In this document: in pieces, positions 45,959 to 55,398 of the stretch
How positions within the stretch are numbered: position 1 is the first letter of the stretch
Layout: each line of letters opens with the position of its first letter
NCBI GenBank assembly: GCA_020161615.1
Contig: JAIUPD010000007.1
Location: forward strand, 1 to 64,000
Reading direction: 5' to 3'
Origin: Pseudomonadota bacterium
GTDB taxonomy: Bacteria; Pseudomonadota; Alphaproteobacteria; Rhodobacterales; Rhodobacteraceae
DNA: 64,000 nucleotides
Program-made: the position numbers and the translations under genes
Notes under the pieces: generated by a model
What the model was told of the DNA's origin: nothing
The model's database searches: none
What the model saw: the letters and a program-made list of their open reading frames with translations, nothing else

Positions 45959-46687
45959 ATGTCCGATGTCGTGCCTGAAAGCCAATCGCCGAGCCAACGC
46001 CTTGCCGAGGTCCTGCGCCTGCCCTTCACGGCGCGCAGCGGCGAGCAGGATTACCCGGCGGTCCGGGCGGTGCAGAGCCACTGGAACGAGCTGCGCGGCG
46101 ACCGGATCTGCCCGGCGCGCGCCGAACTGGACCCCAAGCCGCTGGCCCATTGCCTGGATGTAATGTTCGTGGCCGAACTGGTGGCCCCCTCGGTGGCGCG
46201 GCTGCGGCTCTGCGGGCAGCAACTGGGCGAGCTTCTGGGGATGGAGCCGCGCGGCATGCCGCTGAGCGTCTTCTTCAACGGTGATGCGCGGACTGAACTG
46301 GCCCAGGCGCTGGCCCAGGTCGCCCAGGGCGCACGGGCGGTGATGCCGCTGCGTTCGGACGCGGGGCTGGGTCAGGCGGCCATCGACGGGATGCTGGCGC
46401 TGATGCCGCTCTCGGATCCCGATGGGCGCATCACCCGGGTACTGGGCGTTCTGGAAACGCGGGGGCCTGCCGGACGCGCGCCGCGTCGATTTCGCCTGAG
46501 CGCGCCCTTGCGGATGGAGAGCGATCCGCGCCCCCATCCCTTCGCCAAGCCCGCCCCGGCGGCCCGTGCCGCGACCGGCAATGCCGAGCGGCGGGTCGAG
46601 GCTCCGGCAGGCCATCTCCTGCCGGCCGCGCTGCCGCAGCGCGGGCAAAAGCCGATGCTGCGCGTGATCAAGGGCGGCTTGGCCTGA
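45959..46687 (+). CDS. PAS_5-domain protein
   Basis: A 242-residue cytoplasmic protein of the alphaproteobacterial PAS_5 family. The domain (about 30–170) opens with YPAVRAVQSHWNELRGDRIC, PARAELDPKPLAHCLDVMFV and RLRLCGQQLGELLGMEPRGM, and is followed by a low-complexity C-terminus ending MLRVIKGGLA. No output domain is attached, so it probably works through a partner or as a sensory adaptor. The start MSDVVPESQ is the first ATG after the promoter region. Divergent from yicC. Confidence 0.85.
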   Translation: MSDVVPESQSPSQRLAEVLRLPFTARSGEQDYPAVRAVQSHWNELRGDRICPARAELDPKPLAHCLDVMFVAELVAPSVARLRLCGQQLGELLGMEPRGMPLSVFFNGDARTELAQALAQVAQGARAVMPLRSDAGLGQAAIDGMLALMPLSDPDGRITRVLGVLETRGPAGRAPRRFRLSAPLRMESDPRPHPFAKPAPAARAATGNAERRVEAPAGHLLPAALPQRGQKPMLRVIKGGLA

Positions 46688-46709
46688 GATCGCCCCTGAG
46701 GCGCAAACG

Positions 46710-46750
46710 AAAGGGCGGCGGGTCTTGCGACCGGCCGCCCTTCGTCTTTT
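46710..46750. terminator. Bidirectional terminator between the PAS_5 gene and DAHP synthase gene
   Basis: AAAGGGCGGC pairs with GCCGCCCTT around a 14-nt loop. The plus side runs into CGTCTTTT and the minus side into CGTTTGCG. It separates two convergent genes. Confidence 0.75.
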
Positions 46751-46763
46751 CTCCGAGGCGGTT

Positions 46764-48134
46764 TCAGACCGCCTTGCGGGCCAGTTCCTTGCGCCGCTGC
46801 GACAATTCCTCGGCCACCAGGAAGGCGAGCTCCAGCGATTGCGAGGCATTGAGGCGGGGATCGCAAGCGGTGTGATAGCGCGAGGACAGATCCTCGTCCG
46901 TCACCGCGCGCAACCCGCCGGTGCATTCGGTCACATCCTTGCCGGTCATCTCGAAATGCACGCCGCCGGGGATTGTGCCCTCGGCCTTGTGCACGGCGAA
47001 GAAGTCGCGGACCTCTTGCAGCACGCGCTCGAAGGGCCGGGTCTTGAAACCGGAGGCCGATTTGACCGTGTTGCCGTGCATCGGATCGCAGGTCCAGAGG
47101 ACATTCGCCCCCTCTTCCCGCACCGCCTTGATCAGACGCGGCAGATGCTCGCCCGCCTTGCCGGCGCCGAAACGCGCGATCAGGGTCAGGCGCCCGGCCT
47201 CGTTTTCCGGGTTCAGCTTGCGCAGCAGGATCTTCAGATCCTCGGCGCTGAGCGAGGGGCCGCATTTCAGCCCGATCGGATTCTGCACGCCGCGGCAGAA
47301 TTCAACATGCGCCCCGTCCGGCTGCCGCGTGCGGTCGCCGATCCAGATCATATGGCCCGACCCTGCCACCGGCAGGCCGGTGGTGGAATCGATGCGGCAG
47401 AGCGCCTCTTCGTATTCCAGCAGAAGCGCCTCGTGCGAGGTGTAGAAATCGACCGTGGACATCGCGCCCATCGTGTCCGAGGTGATCCCGGCCGCGGTCA
47501 TGAAGTCGAGCGCGTCGGAAATCCGGTCGCTCAGCGCCTTGTAGCGCTCGGCATCCTCGGATTTGGTGAAGCCCAGCGTCCAGGAATGGACCCGGTGGAT
47601 ATCGGCGAAACCGCCCTTTGAAAAAGCCCGCAGCAGGTTCAGCGAGGCCGCGGCCTGGGTATAGGCCTGCAGCATGCGCTGGGGATCGGGCACCCGGGCC
47701 TCGGGCGTGAAGTCGAAGCCGTTGATGATGTCGCCGCGATAGCTGGGCAGTTCCACGCCGCCCATCGCCTCGGTCGGCGCCGAGCGGGGCTTGGCGAATT
47801 GCCCGGCCATGCGGCCGACCTTCACCACCGGAACCTTGGCGCCATAGGTCAGCACCACGGCCATCTGCAAAAGCACCTTGAAGGTGTCGCGGATGATATC
47901 GGCGTTGAACTCGGCAAAGCTCTCGGCGCAATCGCCCCCCTGCAGCAGAAAGGCCCGCCCGGCCGCGGCTTCGCCGAGCTGGCGCTTCAACGCGCGCGCT
48001 TCACCGGCAAAGACCAGCGGGGGATATTTGGCCAGCTGCGCCTCGGCCGCGCCAAGCGCGGCCCGATCGGGATAATCCGGCATCTGGATACGCTCTTTGG
48101 CGCGCCAGGCGGATTTGCTCCAGGCTTCGGTCAT
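46764..48134 (-). CDS. Class II 3-deoxy-7-phosphoheptulonate synthase
   Basis: DAHP synthase condenses PEP and erythrose 4-phosphate, the first shikimate step. The 456-residue product is class II (plant and actinobacterial type): [55 protein letters not shown] [20 protein letters not shown], and [17 protein letters not shown]. These include metal- and PEP-binding residues. With aroC at 6412 the window holds both ends of the chorismate pathway. Feedback control cannot be read from sequence. Confidence 0.96.
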   Translation of the reverse strand: MTEAWSKSAWRAKERIQMPDYPDRAALGAAEAQLAKYPPLVFAGEARALKRQLGEAAAGRAFLLQGGDCAESFAEFNADIIRDTFKVLLQMAVVLTYGAKVPVVKVGRMAGQFAKPRSAPTEAMGGVELPSYRGDIINGFDFTPEARVPDPQRMLQAYTQAAASLNLLRAFSKGGFADIHRVHSWTLGFTKSEDAERYKALSDRISDALDFMTAAGITSDTMGAMSTVDFYTSHEALLLEYEEALCRIDSTTGLPVAGSGHMIWIGDRTRQPDGAHVEFCRGVQNPIGLKCGPSLSAEDLKILLRKLNPENEAGRLTLIARFGAGKAGEHLPRLIKAVREEGANVLWTCDPMHGNTVKSASGFKTRPFERVLQEVRDFFAVHKAEGTIPGGVHFEMTGKDVTECTGGLRAVTDEDLSSRYHTACDPRLNASQSLELAFLVAEELSQRRKELARKAV

Positions 48135-48350
48135 CGTGTCCTCCGTCGATGCACCGCCCGGCCACCCAGAAGGCGCCGTCAGCGGTATCAGCGCTCATAC
48201 ACCGCTTTTTTGGCCTTGCAAACCGGACAAGGCCCGCGCGCGCGATTTGTCCCTCCTTGCAGGGCTGCGGCTTTCCTGCTTGGATTGCGACAAACCGGCG
48301 TCGCGAACCAACCACGCGGCGGCCGTGCCCCCTCCACCCGGATGACCTTG

Positions 48351-49469
48351 ATGAGCGACCTGCCCGCCCCGCGTTCCCGTACCCCCCAACCGCCCCGGAC
48401 CGGCCGCTCGCCCGCCACCGTCACGGCCCCGGCCGCGGCGCGGTCGCAGCCCGCGCCGATCCGCCAGCGGCATTTTGTCTTCCTGCTGCTCAACCAGTTC
48501 ACCTTTCTCAGCTTCGCCGCGGCCATCGAGCCCTTGCGCATCGCCAACCGGATGAGCGGCCAGTCCCTCTATCGCTGGACGCTGATCAGCGAATCGGGAA
48601 AGCCGGTGACCTGCTCCAACGGGGCGACACTGTTGGTCGATGGCGGGCTGGCCGAGGTCGGGCGCGACGATGTGGTGATCGTCTGCGGCGGCGTCGATGT
48701 GCGCGCGAACACGACGCAGCCGGTGGTCAACTGGCTGCGCAAGGTGGCGCGCAAGGGGTCGGTGATCGGCGGGCTTTGCACCGGGGCGCATACCCTGGCC
48801 GAGGCGGGGCTGCTGGAGAACCGCCGCGCGACGATCCATTGGGAAAACCGCGACGGGTTCCTGGAGGAATTCACCGACACGGATCTGACCAAATCGGTCT
48901 TCGTGATCGACGGCAACCGGCTGACGGCGGCGGGGGGCACTGCCTCCATCGACCTGATCCTGACGATGGTCGCCGATGACCATGGCAAGGATCTGGCCAA
49001 TGCCGTCGCCGATCAGCTGATCTATACCACGATCCGCACCGACCGCGACATTCAGCGCCTGTCGATCCCGACCCGCATCGGCGTGCGCCATCCGCGCCTG
49101 TCGAAAGTGATCGAGCGGATGGAGCAATCGATCGAAGAGCCCGTCTCGCCCGCCGAACTGGCCGAGGAAGTGGGCATGTCCACCCGCCAACTCGAACGCC
49201 TGTTCCGCCGCTACCTGAACCGCTCGCCCAAGCGCTATTACATGGAGCTGCGGCTGGCGCGGGCGCGGAATCTGCTGATGCAGACCGAACTGAGCGTGAT
49301 CAACGTGGCCCTGGCCTGCGGCTTTGCCTCGCCCTCGCATTTCTCGAAATGCTACCGCGCGCAATATGGCACCACCCCCTACCGCGAGCGCGGCACGCAT
49401 GGGCTGGACGACGAGGCGGGCGGCGAGCCCGGGGATGAAGGCGAGGATCTGCTGGACGATCTGGACTGA
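48351..49469 (+). CDS. GlxA-family AraC-type transcriptional regulator
   Basis: A 372-residue protein. An N-terminal DJ-1/PfpI-like domain (about 40–215) has HFVFLLLNQFTFLSFAAAIE, IVCGGVDV, GLCTGAHTLAEAGLL and TAAGGTASIDLIL. A C-terminal AraC HTH pair (about 235–335) has VSPAELAEEVGMSTRQLERL and LACGFASPSHFSKCYRAQYG. Relatives include regulators of carnitine, betaine and arginine catabolism. The last 25 residues are acidic. The start is uncertain: ATGs at 48342 and 48351 both fit. The open frame upstream is not credible. Confidence 0.9.
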   Translation: MSDLPAPRSRTPQPPRTGRSPATVTAPAAARSQPAPIRQRHFVFLLLNQFTFLSFAAAIEPLRIANRMSGQSLYRWTLISESGKPVTCSNGATLLVDGGLAEVGRDDVVIVCGGVDVRANTTQPVVNWLRKVARKGSVIGGLCTGAHTLAEAGLLENRRATIHWENRDGFLEEFTDTDLTKSVFVIDGNRLTAAGGTASIDLILTMVADDHGKDLANAVADQLIYTTIRTDRDIQRLSIPTRIGVRHPRLSKVIERMEQSIEEPVSPAELAEEVGMSTRQLERLFRRYLNRSPKRYYMELRLARARNLLMQTELSVINVALACGFASPSHFSKCYRAQYGTTPYRERGTHGLDDEAGGEPGDEGEDLLDDLD

Positions 49470-49701
49470 CGCGGGGCCGGGCGCCCTGCCCCGGCATCCG
49501 GGTTCTCAGAAACGAATGCCAAGGCCTTGAGGGTCAAGGGCTTTACCGGGTTCCGCCGATCCTCTGCCAGCCGGTCTTTCACCGCAGGGTGAAGCTGCTA
49601 TAGTCGGCCGCAGTCGGCGATTGCGGCGCCTCTGCCGCGGTGATGCCCGGTTTTGGCGGGTTCGAGGAAACCCGCGCCCCTCGGATAGACGGCGAGCTTT
49701 C

Positions 49702-50085
49702 ATGAAACTTGTGATCCCTCTTCTGGCCCTCAGCATGGCCCAATGCGCGATGGCCGAGAATGTCCCGGCCCAGATTCTCGACTGCGCCTTCGTGCAGGAA
49801 TGCGACGCGGCCAGCGCCACCTGCACCACCGGCAACGAACCGAGGCTGTCCTTCGCGCTGGTCATGTCGGAAGACGGCGAGACCGCACGCTACGAGAACA
49901 ACACCGCCAACCCGCCGATGCAGATCAGCTTCACCAATGACGGGGTGCTGGTGGCCTTCGATCCCTCGGGGCCGACCATGACCAGCGTTGGTGCCAATGG
50001 CATCGCCGTGCATGCCTCGAACCTGATCGTGCTGGCGCATGACATCCGCGCCGCGCAATGGACAGGAACATGCCTGCCGCGCTGA
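49702..50085 (+). CDS. Small secreted protein, unknown
   Basis: A 127-residue product with a signal peptide (MKLVIPLLALSMAQCAMAEN). The mature part has four Cys (DCAFVQECDAASATCTTG and TGTC near the end). The predicted fold is mostly beta. The stop lies inside the next gene's 5' region (16-base overlap), so it is coupled to the MocA-like gene. No family is recognised. Confidence 0.75.
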   Translation: MKLVIPLLALSMAQCAMAENVPAQILDCAFVQECDAASATCTTGNEPRLSFALVMSEDGETARYENNTANPPMQISFTNDGVLVAFDPSGPTMTSVGANGIAVHASNLIVLAHDIRAAQWTGTCLPR

Positions 50086-50681
50086 AGCTGGTGCTGCTGG
50101 CCGCGGGCGGCTCAAGCCGCATGCGCGGCGGCGACAAGCTGATGGAGGCGGTGGAGGGCCTGCCGCTGATCCGGCGGCAGGCGCAGGCGATGCTGGCGGC
50201 GGGGCTCGGCCCGGTGGCGGTGACCCTGCCCCCGGACCGGCCGCTGCGGGCGGCGGCGCTGGCTGGCCTTGATGTCGAACGTCTGACAATTCCCGATGCC
50301 GCTTCGGGAATGAGCGCCTCTCTCAAGGCAGCTGCGCGTTGGGTCAAGGGCGCAGCGCTGTTGCTTGCCCCCGCCGACATGCCAGAGTTGACGGCCGAGG
50401 ATTTCCGCGCGCTGGCCGCAGGGCATGACGGCACGCACCCGCGGCGCGGCACGGCCGAGGACGGAACGCCGGGCCATCCGGTCCTCTTCCCCGCCTCGCT
50501 GCTGCCGCTCTTCGCCGGGCTCACCGGCGACGACGGGGCGCGGTCGATCCTGAAAGCCCATCCGCCGCTACTGGTACCGTTGCCGGGGAGGCATGCGGTG
50601 ACGGACCTCGACACGCCCGAGGATTGGGCCACCTGGCGGGCAGGACGCGGGGGCCAGCCCCCGCACCCCCGGGATATTTAG
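50070..50681 (+). CDS. MocA/MobA-like nucleotidyltransferase
   Basis: A 203-residue NTP transferase with the signature LLAAGGSSRMRGGDKLMEAV. Catalytic PADMPEL and GHPVLFPA motifs point to molybdenum-cofactor cytidylyl- or guanylyltransferases used for xanthine-dehydrogenase-type enzymes. ATGs at 50058 and 50070 compete; the second has AGGA close upstream. The last dozen codons read through the composite repeat and the TAG stop is part of its ATATTTAG block, so the C-terminus may have been changed by repeat insertion. Confidence 0.88.
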   Translation: MPAALKLVLLAAGGSSRMRGGDKLMEAVEGLPLIRRQAQAMLAAGLGPVAVTLPPDRPLRAAALAGLDVERLTIPDAASGMSASLKAAARWVKGAALLLAPADMPELTAEDFRALAAGHDGTHPRRGTAEDGTPGHPVLFPASLLPLFAGLTGDDGARSILKAHPPLLVPLPGRHAVTDLDTPEDWATWRAGRGGQPPHPRDI

Positions 50682-50716
50682 AGAACAAAGATGCGCGGTT
50701 AAGGAAGGGTTAAGGG
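50645..50716 (+). repeat. Composite 3'-end repeat, copy 7 (overlaps the end of the MocA-like gene)
   Basis: A GCGGGGGCCAGCCCCCGC hairpin is followed by ACCCCCGGGATATTTAGAGA, then ACAAAGATGCGCGG and a TTAA-N7-TTAA motif (50699–50713). It supplies the stop codon of the upstream gene, and its far TTAA overlaps the stop of the convergent DUF4169 gene. Confidence 0.8.
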
Positions 50717-50895
50717 GCCTTGGGGTCGCGCCTGTGGGCGTCGAGGTCGCGGGTCGCCTTCTCGGCGCGGGTCCTGGCCAGGTCCTTCTGACCCTTGCTC
50801 AGCCCGTGTTGCGCGGCCTTGGCATCGCCTTTGGCGCGGGCCTCGTCCCGAGCGGCTTGCTTGCGCTTCGTGCGCAGGTTGACGACCTCGCCCAT
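50710..50895 (-). CDS. DUF4169 family protein
   Basis: A 61-residue, highly charged helical protein (MGEVVNLRTKRKQAARDEAR, then GLSKGQKDLARTRAEKA and DLDAHRRD), the DUF4169 signature. It is usually linked to fumC and an RHH gene in this group; here a zinc metallopeptidase gene separates it from fumC. Its ATG overlaps the metallopeptidase stop by one base (TGATG). Function is unknown. Confidence 0.88.
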   Translation of the reverse strand: MGEVVNLRTKRKQAARDEARAKGDAKAAQHGLSKGQKDLARTRAEKATRDLDAHRRDPKAP

Positions 50896-51785
50896 CACAG
50901 GCTCCGCGCGGCGAAGGTGTCGCATTGCGCCGGATCGCCGGCGCGGTAGCCGCGGAAGAACCATTCCTGCCGCTGTTCCGAGGTCCCGTGGGTGAAGCTG
51001 TCCGGCACCACGCGGCCGCCCGCCGAACGTTGCAGCGCGTCGTCACCGATGCGGGCGGCGGTGTTCAGCGCCTCGCGGATATCGGCGTCGGTCAGCGCCA
51101 GTTCCCGCGATGCCGCATGCGCCCAGACTCCGGCATAGCAATCGGCCTGCAATTCGATGCGGACGGACAGCGCGTTCGACTCGCGCTCCGAGACGCGGGC
51201 GCGTTGGGCGTTCACCTCGCCCAGCGTGCCGGTCAGGTTCTGGACATGATGCGCGACCTCATGGGCGATGACATAGGCATTGGCGAAGTCGCCGCCGGCA
51301 TTGAGTTGCTGCTCCATCACCCGGAAGAAATCGGTGTCCAGATAGACGCGGCGGTCGCCCGGGCAATAGAACGGACCCATCGCCGCCTGCGCCATGCCGC
51401 AGGCGGATCCGGTGCCGCCGCGGTAAAGGACCAGCGTGGTGGGCGTGTAGCGCTGGCCCGAGGCGGCGAAGATCTGTGTCCAGACCTGTTCCGTCTCGCC
51501 CAGAATGGTGGCGACGAAGGCTTCCTCGTCATCGTCGATGGTGTTGGGACCGGTCTGCGTGGTCTGCTGGGTCGGCGCGTTGAACGAGCCGCTGGAACCG
51601 GTGAGCCCGCTCAGATCCACGCCGAAATAGGCGCCGATCAGCAGGACCACGACGGTGCCCAGGATCCCCAGCGGCCTGCCACCGCGCCCCCCGCCGATGC
51701 GGATGCCCGGAAGGCCACCGTGCGCCCCCCCGCTGCGGCGCCGGTCCTCGATATTCCGGCTGGTCCGTTTGCCGCGCCATTCCAT
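50895..51785 (-). CDS. Neutral zinc metallopeptidase (YpfJ family)
   Basis: A 296-residue membrane-anchored protein. The N-terminus is Arg/Gly-rich (MEWRGKRTSRNIEDRRRSGG), followed by one membrane segment (GILGTVVVLLIGAYFGV). The rest is a periplasmic zinc-peptidase domain with VIAHEVAHHVQNLTG (HExxH) and a downstream Glu in ELQADCYAGVWA. The family substrate is unknown. The start is set at MEWRGKR, the family N-terminus. It is coupled to DUF4169. Confidence 0.92.
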   Translation of the reverse strand: MEWRGKRTSRNIEDRRRSGGAHGGLPGIRIGGGRGGRPLGILGTVVVLLIGAYFGVDLSGLTGSSGSFNAPTQQTTQTGPNTIDDDEEAFVATILGETEQVWTQIFAASGQRYTPTTLVLYRGGTGSACGMAQAAMGPFYCPGDRRVYLDTDFFRVMEQQLNAGGDFANAYVIAHEVAHHVQNLTGTLGEVNAQRARVSERESNALSVRIELQADCYAGVWAHAASRELALTDADIREALNTAARIGDDALQRSAGGRVVPDSFTHGTSEQRQEWFFRGYRAGDPAQCDTFAARSL

Positions 51786-51891
51786 GAAGGGATCCTCCCG
51801 CTGCCGGTTTCCGATCTTGCGCGGATTGGTCCGGCTGTCAAACATGCTTCTGGCAAACGCCGGCTGGGCTGCGCCGGTTCCCGACGGCAAA

Positions 51892-51914
51892 GGGGCGGTC
51901 CGCCGGACCGCCCC
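51892..51914 (-). terminator. Terminator after fumC
   Basis: A GGGGCGGTCCG stem pairs with CGGACCGCCCC and is followed by TTTGCC on the minus strand. The T-run is short; it also marks the start of the metallopeptidase gene's upstream region. Confidence 0.6.
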
Positions 51915-51938
51915 TTCCCTGTCGCGTTGCCCCTGGCC

Positions 51939-53333
51939 TCAGCCCTTGGGGCCGATCATATCCTCGGGCCGGACGATGCGGTCGAAGGTCTCGCCGTCGA
52001 CGTAACCCAGCGCGATGGCTTCCTCGCGCAGTGTGGTGCCGTTCTTGTGCGCGGTCTTGGCCACCTTGGTCGCCGCGTCATAGCCGATGGTCGGGGCCAG
52101 CGCCGTCACCAGCATCAGCGATTCCTTCATCAGCTTGTCGATGCGCTGGGTATTGGCCTGGGTGCCGACCACCATATTGTCGGTGAAGGCGCTGGCCGAG
52201 TCGCCCAAAAGCTGCATGGATTGCAGCACGTTGTAGGACATCATCGGGTTGTAGACGTTCAGCTCGAAATGCCCCTGGCTGCCGGCGAAGCCCACCGCCG
52301 CGTCATTGCCCATGACATGGGCGCAGACCATGGTCAGCGCCTCGGCCTGGGTCGGGTTGACCTTGCCCGGCATGATCGATGAGCCGGGTTCGTTCTCCGG
52401 CAGGATCAGCTCGCCCAGGCCCGAGCGCGGGCCGGAACCCAGAAGCCGCAGGTCGTTGGCGATCTTGAAGAGCGAGGCGGCGACGGTCTTCAGCGCGCCC
52501 GAGAACATGACCATGGCGTCATGGGCAGCCAGCGCCTCGAACTTGTTCGGCGCGGTGACGAAAGGCAGCCCGGTGATCTCGGCGATCTGGGCGGCGACGC
52601 GGGTGTCCCAGCCCACCCGGGTGTTGAGGCCGGTGCCGACCGCGGTGCCGCCCTGCGCCAGTTCGTAGATATGCGGCAGGCACATTTTCACCCGTTCGAT
52701 CCCGCGCTCGACCTGCTTGGCATAGCCCGAGAATTCCTGCCCCAGCGTCAGCGGCGTCGCATCCTGGGTATGGGTGCGGCCGATCTTGATGATGTCCTTG
52801 AATTCCTCGGCTTTCGCGACCAGCGCCTTGTGCAGCTTCTCCAGCCCGGGCAGCAGCACGTCGCGGGCCTGCATGCCGATGGCGACATGCATCGCGGTCG
52901 GGAAGGTGTCGTTCGACGACTGACCCATGTTGCAATGGTCGTTCGGGTGAACGGGTTTCTTCGAGCCCATCACCCCGCCCAGCATCTCGATGGCGCGGTT
53001 CGAGATCACCTCGTTGGCATTCATGTTCGACTGGGTGCCCGAGCCGGTTTGCCAGACGACCAGCGGAAAATTGTCGTCGAACTTGCCCTCGATCACCTCG
53101 GTGGCGGCAGCGGCGATGGCATCGGCGAGTTCCGGCGCCATGTCGCCCTGCGCCTTGTTGACCAAGGCGCAAGCCTTCTTGATGACCCCCAGCGCCCGGA
53201 TGATCGGCACCGGCTGACGCTCCCAGCCGATGGGGAAGTTGATGATCGACCGCTGGGTCTGGGCGCCCCAGTATTTGTCTGACGGAACCTCAAGGGGGCC
53301 GAAGCTGTCGGTCTCGGTACGGGTGGCGGTCAT
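51939..53333 (-). CDS. fumC: Fumarate hydratase, class II
   Basis: FumC interconverts fumarate and malate in the TCA cycle without an iron-sulfur cluster. The 464-residue product has normal family length and shows [56 protein letters not shown] and the signature [26 protein letters not shown] site precedes ATG at 53333; the upstream open frame is not used. FumC is more robust to oxidants than class I. Confidence 0.97.
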   Translation of the reverse strand: MTATRTETDSFGPLEVPSDKYWGAQTQRSIINFPIGWERQPVPIIRALGVIKKACALVNKAQGDMAPELADAIAAAATEVIEGKFDDNFPLVVWQTGSGTQSNMNANEVISNRAIEMLGGVMGSKKPVHPNDHCNMGQSSNDTFPTAMHVAIGMQARDVLLPGLEKLHKALVAKAEEFKDIIKIGRTHTQDATPLTLGQEFSGYAKQVERGIERVKMCLPHIYELAQGGTAVGTGLNTRVGWDTRVAAQIAEITGLPFVTAPNKFEALAAHDAMVMFSGALKTVAASLFKIANDLRLLGSGPRSGLGELILPENEPGSSIMPGKVNPTQAEALTMVCAHVMGNDAAVGFAGSQGHFELNVYNPMMSYNVLQSMQLLGDSASAFTDNMVVGTQANTQRIDKLMKESLMLVTALAPTIGYDAATKVAKTAHKNGTTLREEAIALGYVDGETFDRIVRPEDMIGPKG

Positions 53334-53629
53334 CGCTGTCTCCTCAGGGATTTGCGCCCTCATAGCCAGCGGAAGCGGGAAAATCAATCGGTATGCCGTT
53401 GCATACGGATTGGCCTCCGCCCTGCCTGCCGCCGCCCGGAACCCGGCAAGCGCCGAGTGCCGGGCGCTGTAAAGTTTCTGTGATAAGTTGCCGAAATTCA
53501 ACACTTGCGGAGAGTTCTTTTCGCTCGACTTGCCGTGATTTGCAGGCCGGGACCGATTGAGGCAGGCTCGCCCGGACACCGGCCGCGCCCGTTTGCGCGC
53601 CCGGGTTCTGGTTCGATTTTTTTAGGAGA

Positions 53630-55387
53630 ATGACATTGACGACCTTTGGCTTCCTGGCCCGCTTTTCCACCGCGATCGTCCCGGTCGCCCTGGGGGCCGG
53701 AGCTTTCGTGTTTCCGCTGGCGGCCGGGGCCGACACGATGGCGCCCTGGTACATGCCCGCCGCCACCCGCGCGGCGCAATTCGCCGATTTCCGCGAGGAT
53801 TACCGCCGCAGCGTGGTCGAGTTCCAGCCGTTCCGCGCGGAACTGACCGGCCTCGGCGCCGATGGCACGGCCCTGCGGCTGACCTCGCTCAACCCCTATG
53901 TGAACGCCTGGTTCGTGCTGGAAACCGGCGAGGGTCGGTCGCTGCGGCAATGGCATCTGGAAAACGCGGCACCCGAACTCTTCACCGTCTCGCTGGGCGA
54001 GGACGGCCGCGCGTTGACCGTCGCCAGCGAGGCCGGGACCGTCACCTGCACCCCCTGGGAGGGCGAGCTGGAAGAGGCCCGCAGCGCCAACCTGCCCTAT
54101 TCGCCGATTTGCGACGGGCGGATGTTCCTGCGCAACCAGGGCTCGGGCAGCCGCACCACGCGTGAGGCCGTCACCGAATTCCTGCGCGGCTATGTGCCCT
54201 TCGGCGAAAGCCTGATCAACCTGATCAAGGACACGCTCTACGAGGACGCCTATCTCACCTCGGCCCAGACCATGGACGAGGCCGAGGCCGGCTCGACCGT
54301 CGAATTGCTGGGCCATGCCGATCTGCGCCGCAATCCGGTGATGCGCTCGAACCTGCGGGTCGATCTGGTGGGCGCCGAGGCCGCGCAGATGGAGGCCGGG
54401 GCCTGGTACGCGGTGCAGAACGCGCCCGGCATCTATGCCTCGGTCGTGCAGCCCGGCATGGTCAGCCAGGAGGTGATGTCGGTCCCCGGCGCCAACGGGC
54501 TCGACGGGGTCGAGAACGGCTCGGACGTGCATCTGTGGGCCTTCGACATGTCGCGCTTCGACCTGCGCTATGAAATCGGCACCTCGCACCCCGAGGTCGA
54601 CTGGTCGCCCCGCCCCTCGGGCGCGGGCCGCGACTATTCGCTGCCGGGACCGGACGGGTTCGGCACGGTCGAGCCGTTGCAGATGACCGGGATGATGAAC
54701 CCGGTGTTCATGGACCGGCTGGCGGGGATCTTCGCCGGCGGGTTCAAGCGCGACCACGGCGCCTGGCGGCTGACGGATTTCGCCTATACCAACCACGGCC
54801 ATCATTACGGTTTCATCGTCAACGGCGTGATCCTGTCGCGGCTGCAACCGGGACTGGCCACGATCTATGTGCTCCAGGACGGCACCGTCCACATGGATAT
54901 CTGGTCCGAACAGCTGGACCAGCTGCTGCCCCACATCCGCTTCGCCCGCCAGAACGGCACGCCGCTGGTCGAGCGTAACGCCGATGGCGTCGGCGTGCCG
55001 GGCAGCCAGGTGCGGAGCTGGATGGGCGGCAACTGGTCGGGCTCGGCCGAGGCGCAGCTTCGGACCCTGCGCTCGGGCGTCTGCATGCGCACCATCGAGG
55101 ACCGGCAATTCCTGATCTACGCGGTCTTCATGTCGGTGACGCCTTCGGGCATGGCGCGGGTCTTTCAGGCCTATCATTGCGACATGGCGATGCTTCTGGA
55201 CATGAATTCGCTCGACCTGACCTATTCGGCGATCTACCCGCGCGAGCCCGGATCGCCCGATTTCTCGATCGTGCATCTGGACCGGCGCATGGCGGAATCG
55301 GACAGCCGGCACCGCGATGGCACGCCCATGGGCCGGTTCATCGAATTCTCGGACAACCGCGACTTCTTCTACCTGCTGCGCCGCTGA
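53630..55387 (+). CDS. Large secreted protein of unknown function (585 aa)
   Basis: The 585-residue product has an N-terminal signal (about 1–34, GAGAFVFPLAAGADT). The mature part has a first beta-rich region (about 40–170) and a central segment with RGYVPFGESLINLIKDTLYE. A C-terminal half (about 380–570) holds HHYGFIVNGVILSRLQPGLA, RSWMGGNWSGSAEAQLRTLR and AMLLDMNSLDLTYSAIYPRE. The C-terminal pattern faintly recalls phosphodiester-glycosidase (NAGPA) domains, but that is a guess. An AGGAGA site supports the start. The SUMF1-like gene begins 11 bp downstream, so they form a two-gene unit. Confidence 0.8.
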   Translation: MTLTTFGFLARFSTAIVPVALGAGAFVFPLAAGADTMAPWYMPAATRAAQFADFREDYRRSVVEFQPFRAELTGLGADGTALRLTSLNPYVNAWFVLETGEGRSLRQWHLENAAPELFTVSLGEDGRALTVASEAGTVTCTPWEGELEEARSANLPYSPICDGRMFLRNQGSGSRTTREAVTEFLRGYVPFGESLINLIKDTLYEDAYLTSAQTMDEAEAGSTVELLGHADLRRNPVMRSNLRVDLVGAEAAQMEAGAWYAVQNAPGIYASVVQPGMVSQEVMSVPGANGLDGVENGSDVHLWAFDMSRFDLRYEIGTSHPEVDWSPRPSGAGRDYSLPGPDGFGTVEPLQMTGMMNPVFMDRLAGIFAGGFKRDHGAWRLTDFAYTNHGHHYGFIVNGVILSRLQPGLATIYVLQDGTVHMDIWSEQLDQLLPHIRFARQNGTPLVERNADGVGVPGSQVRSWMGGNWSGSAEAQLRTLRSGVCMRTIEDRQFLIYAVFMSVTPSGMARVFQAYHCDMAMLLDMNSLDLTYSAIYPREPGSPDFSIVHLDRRMAESDSRHRDGTPMGRFIEFSDNRDFFYLLRR

Positions 55388-55398
55388 GGAGGCTTGCC

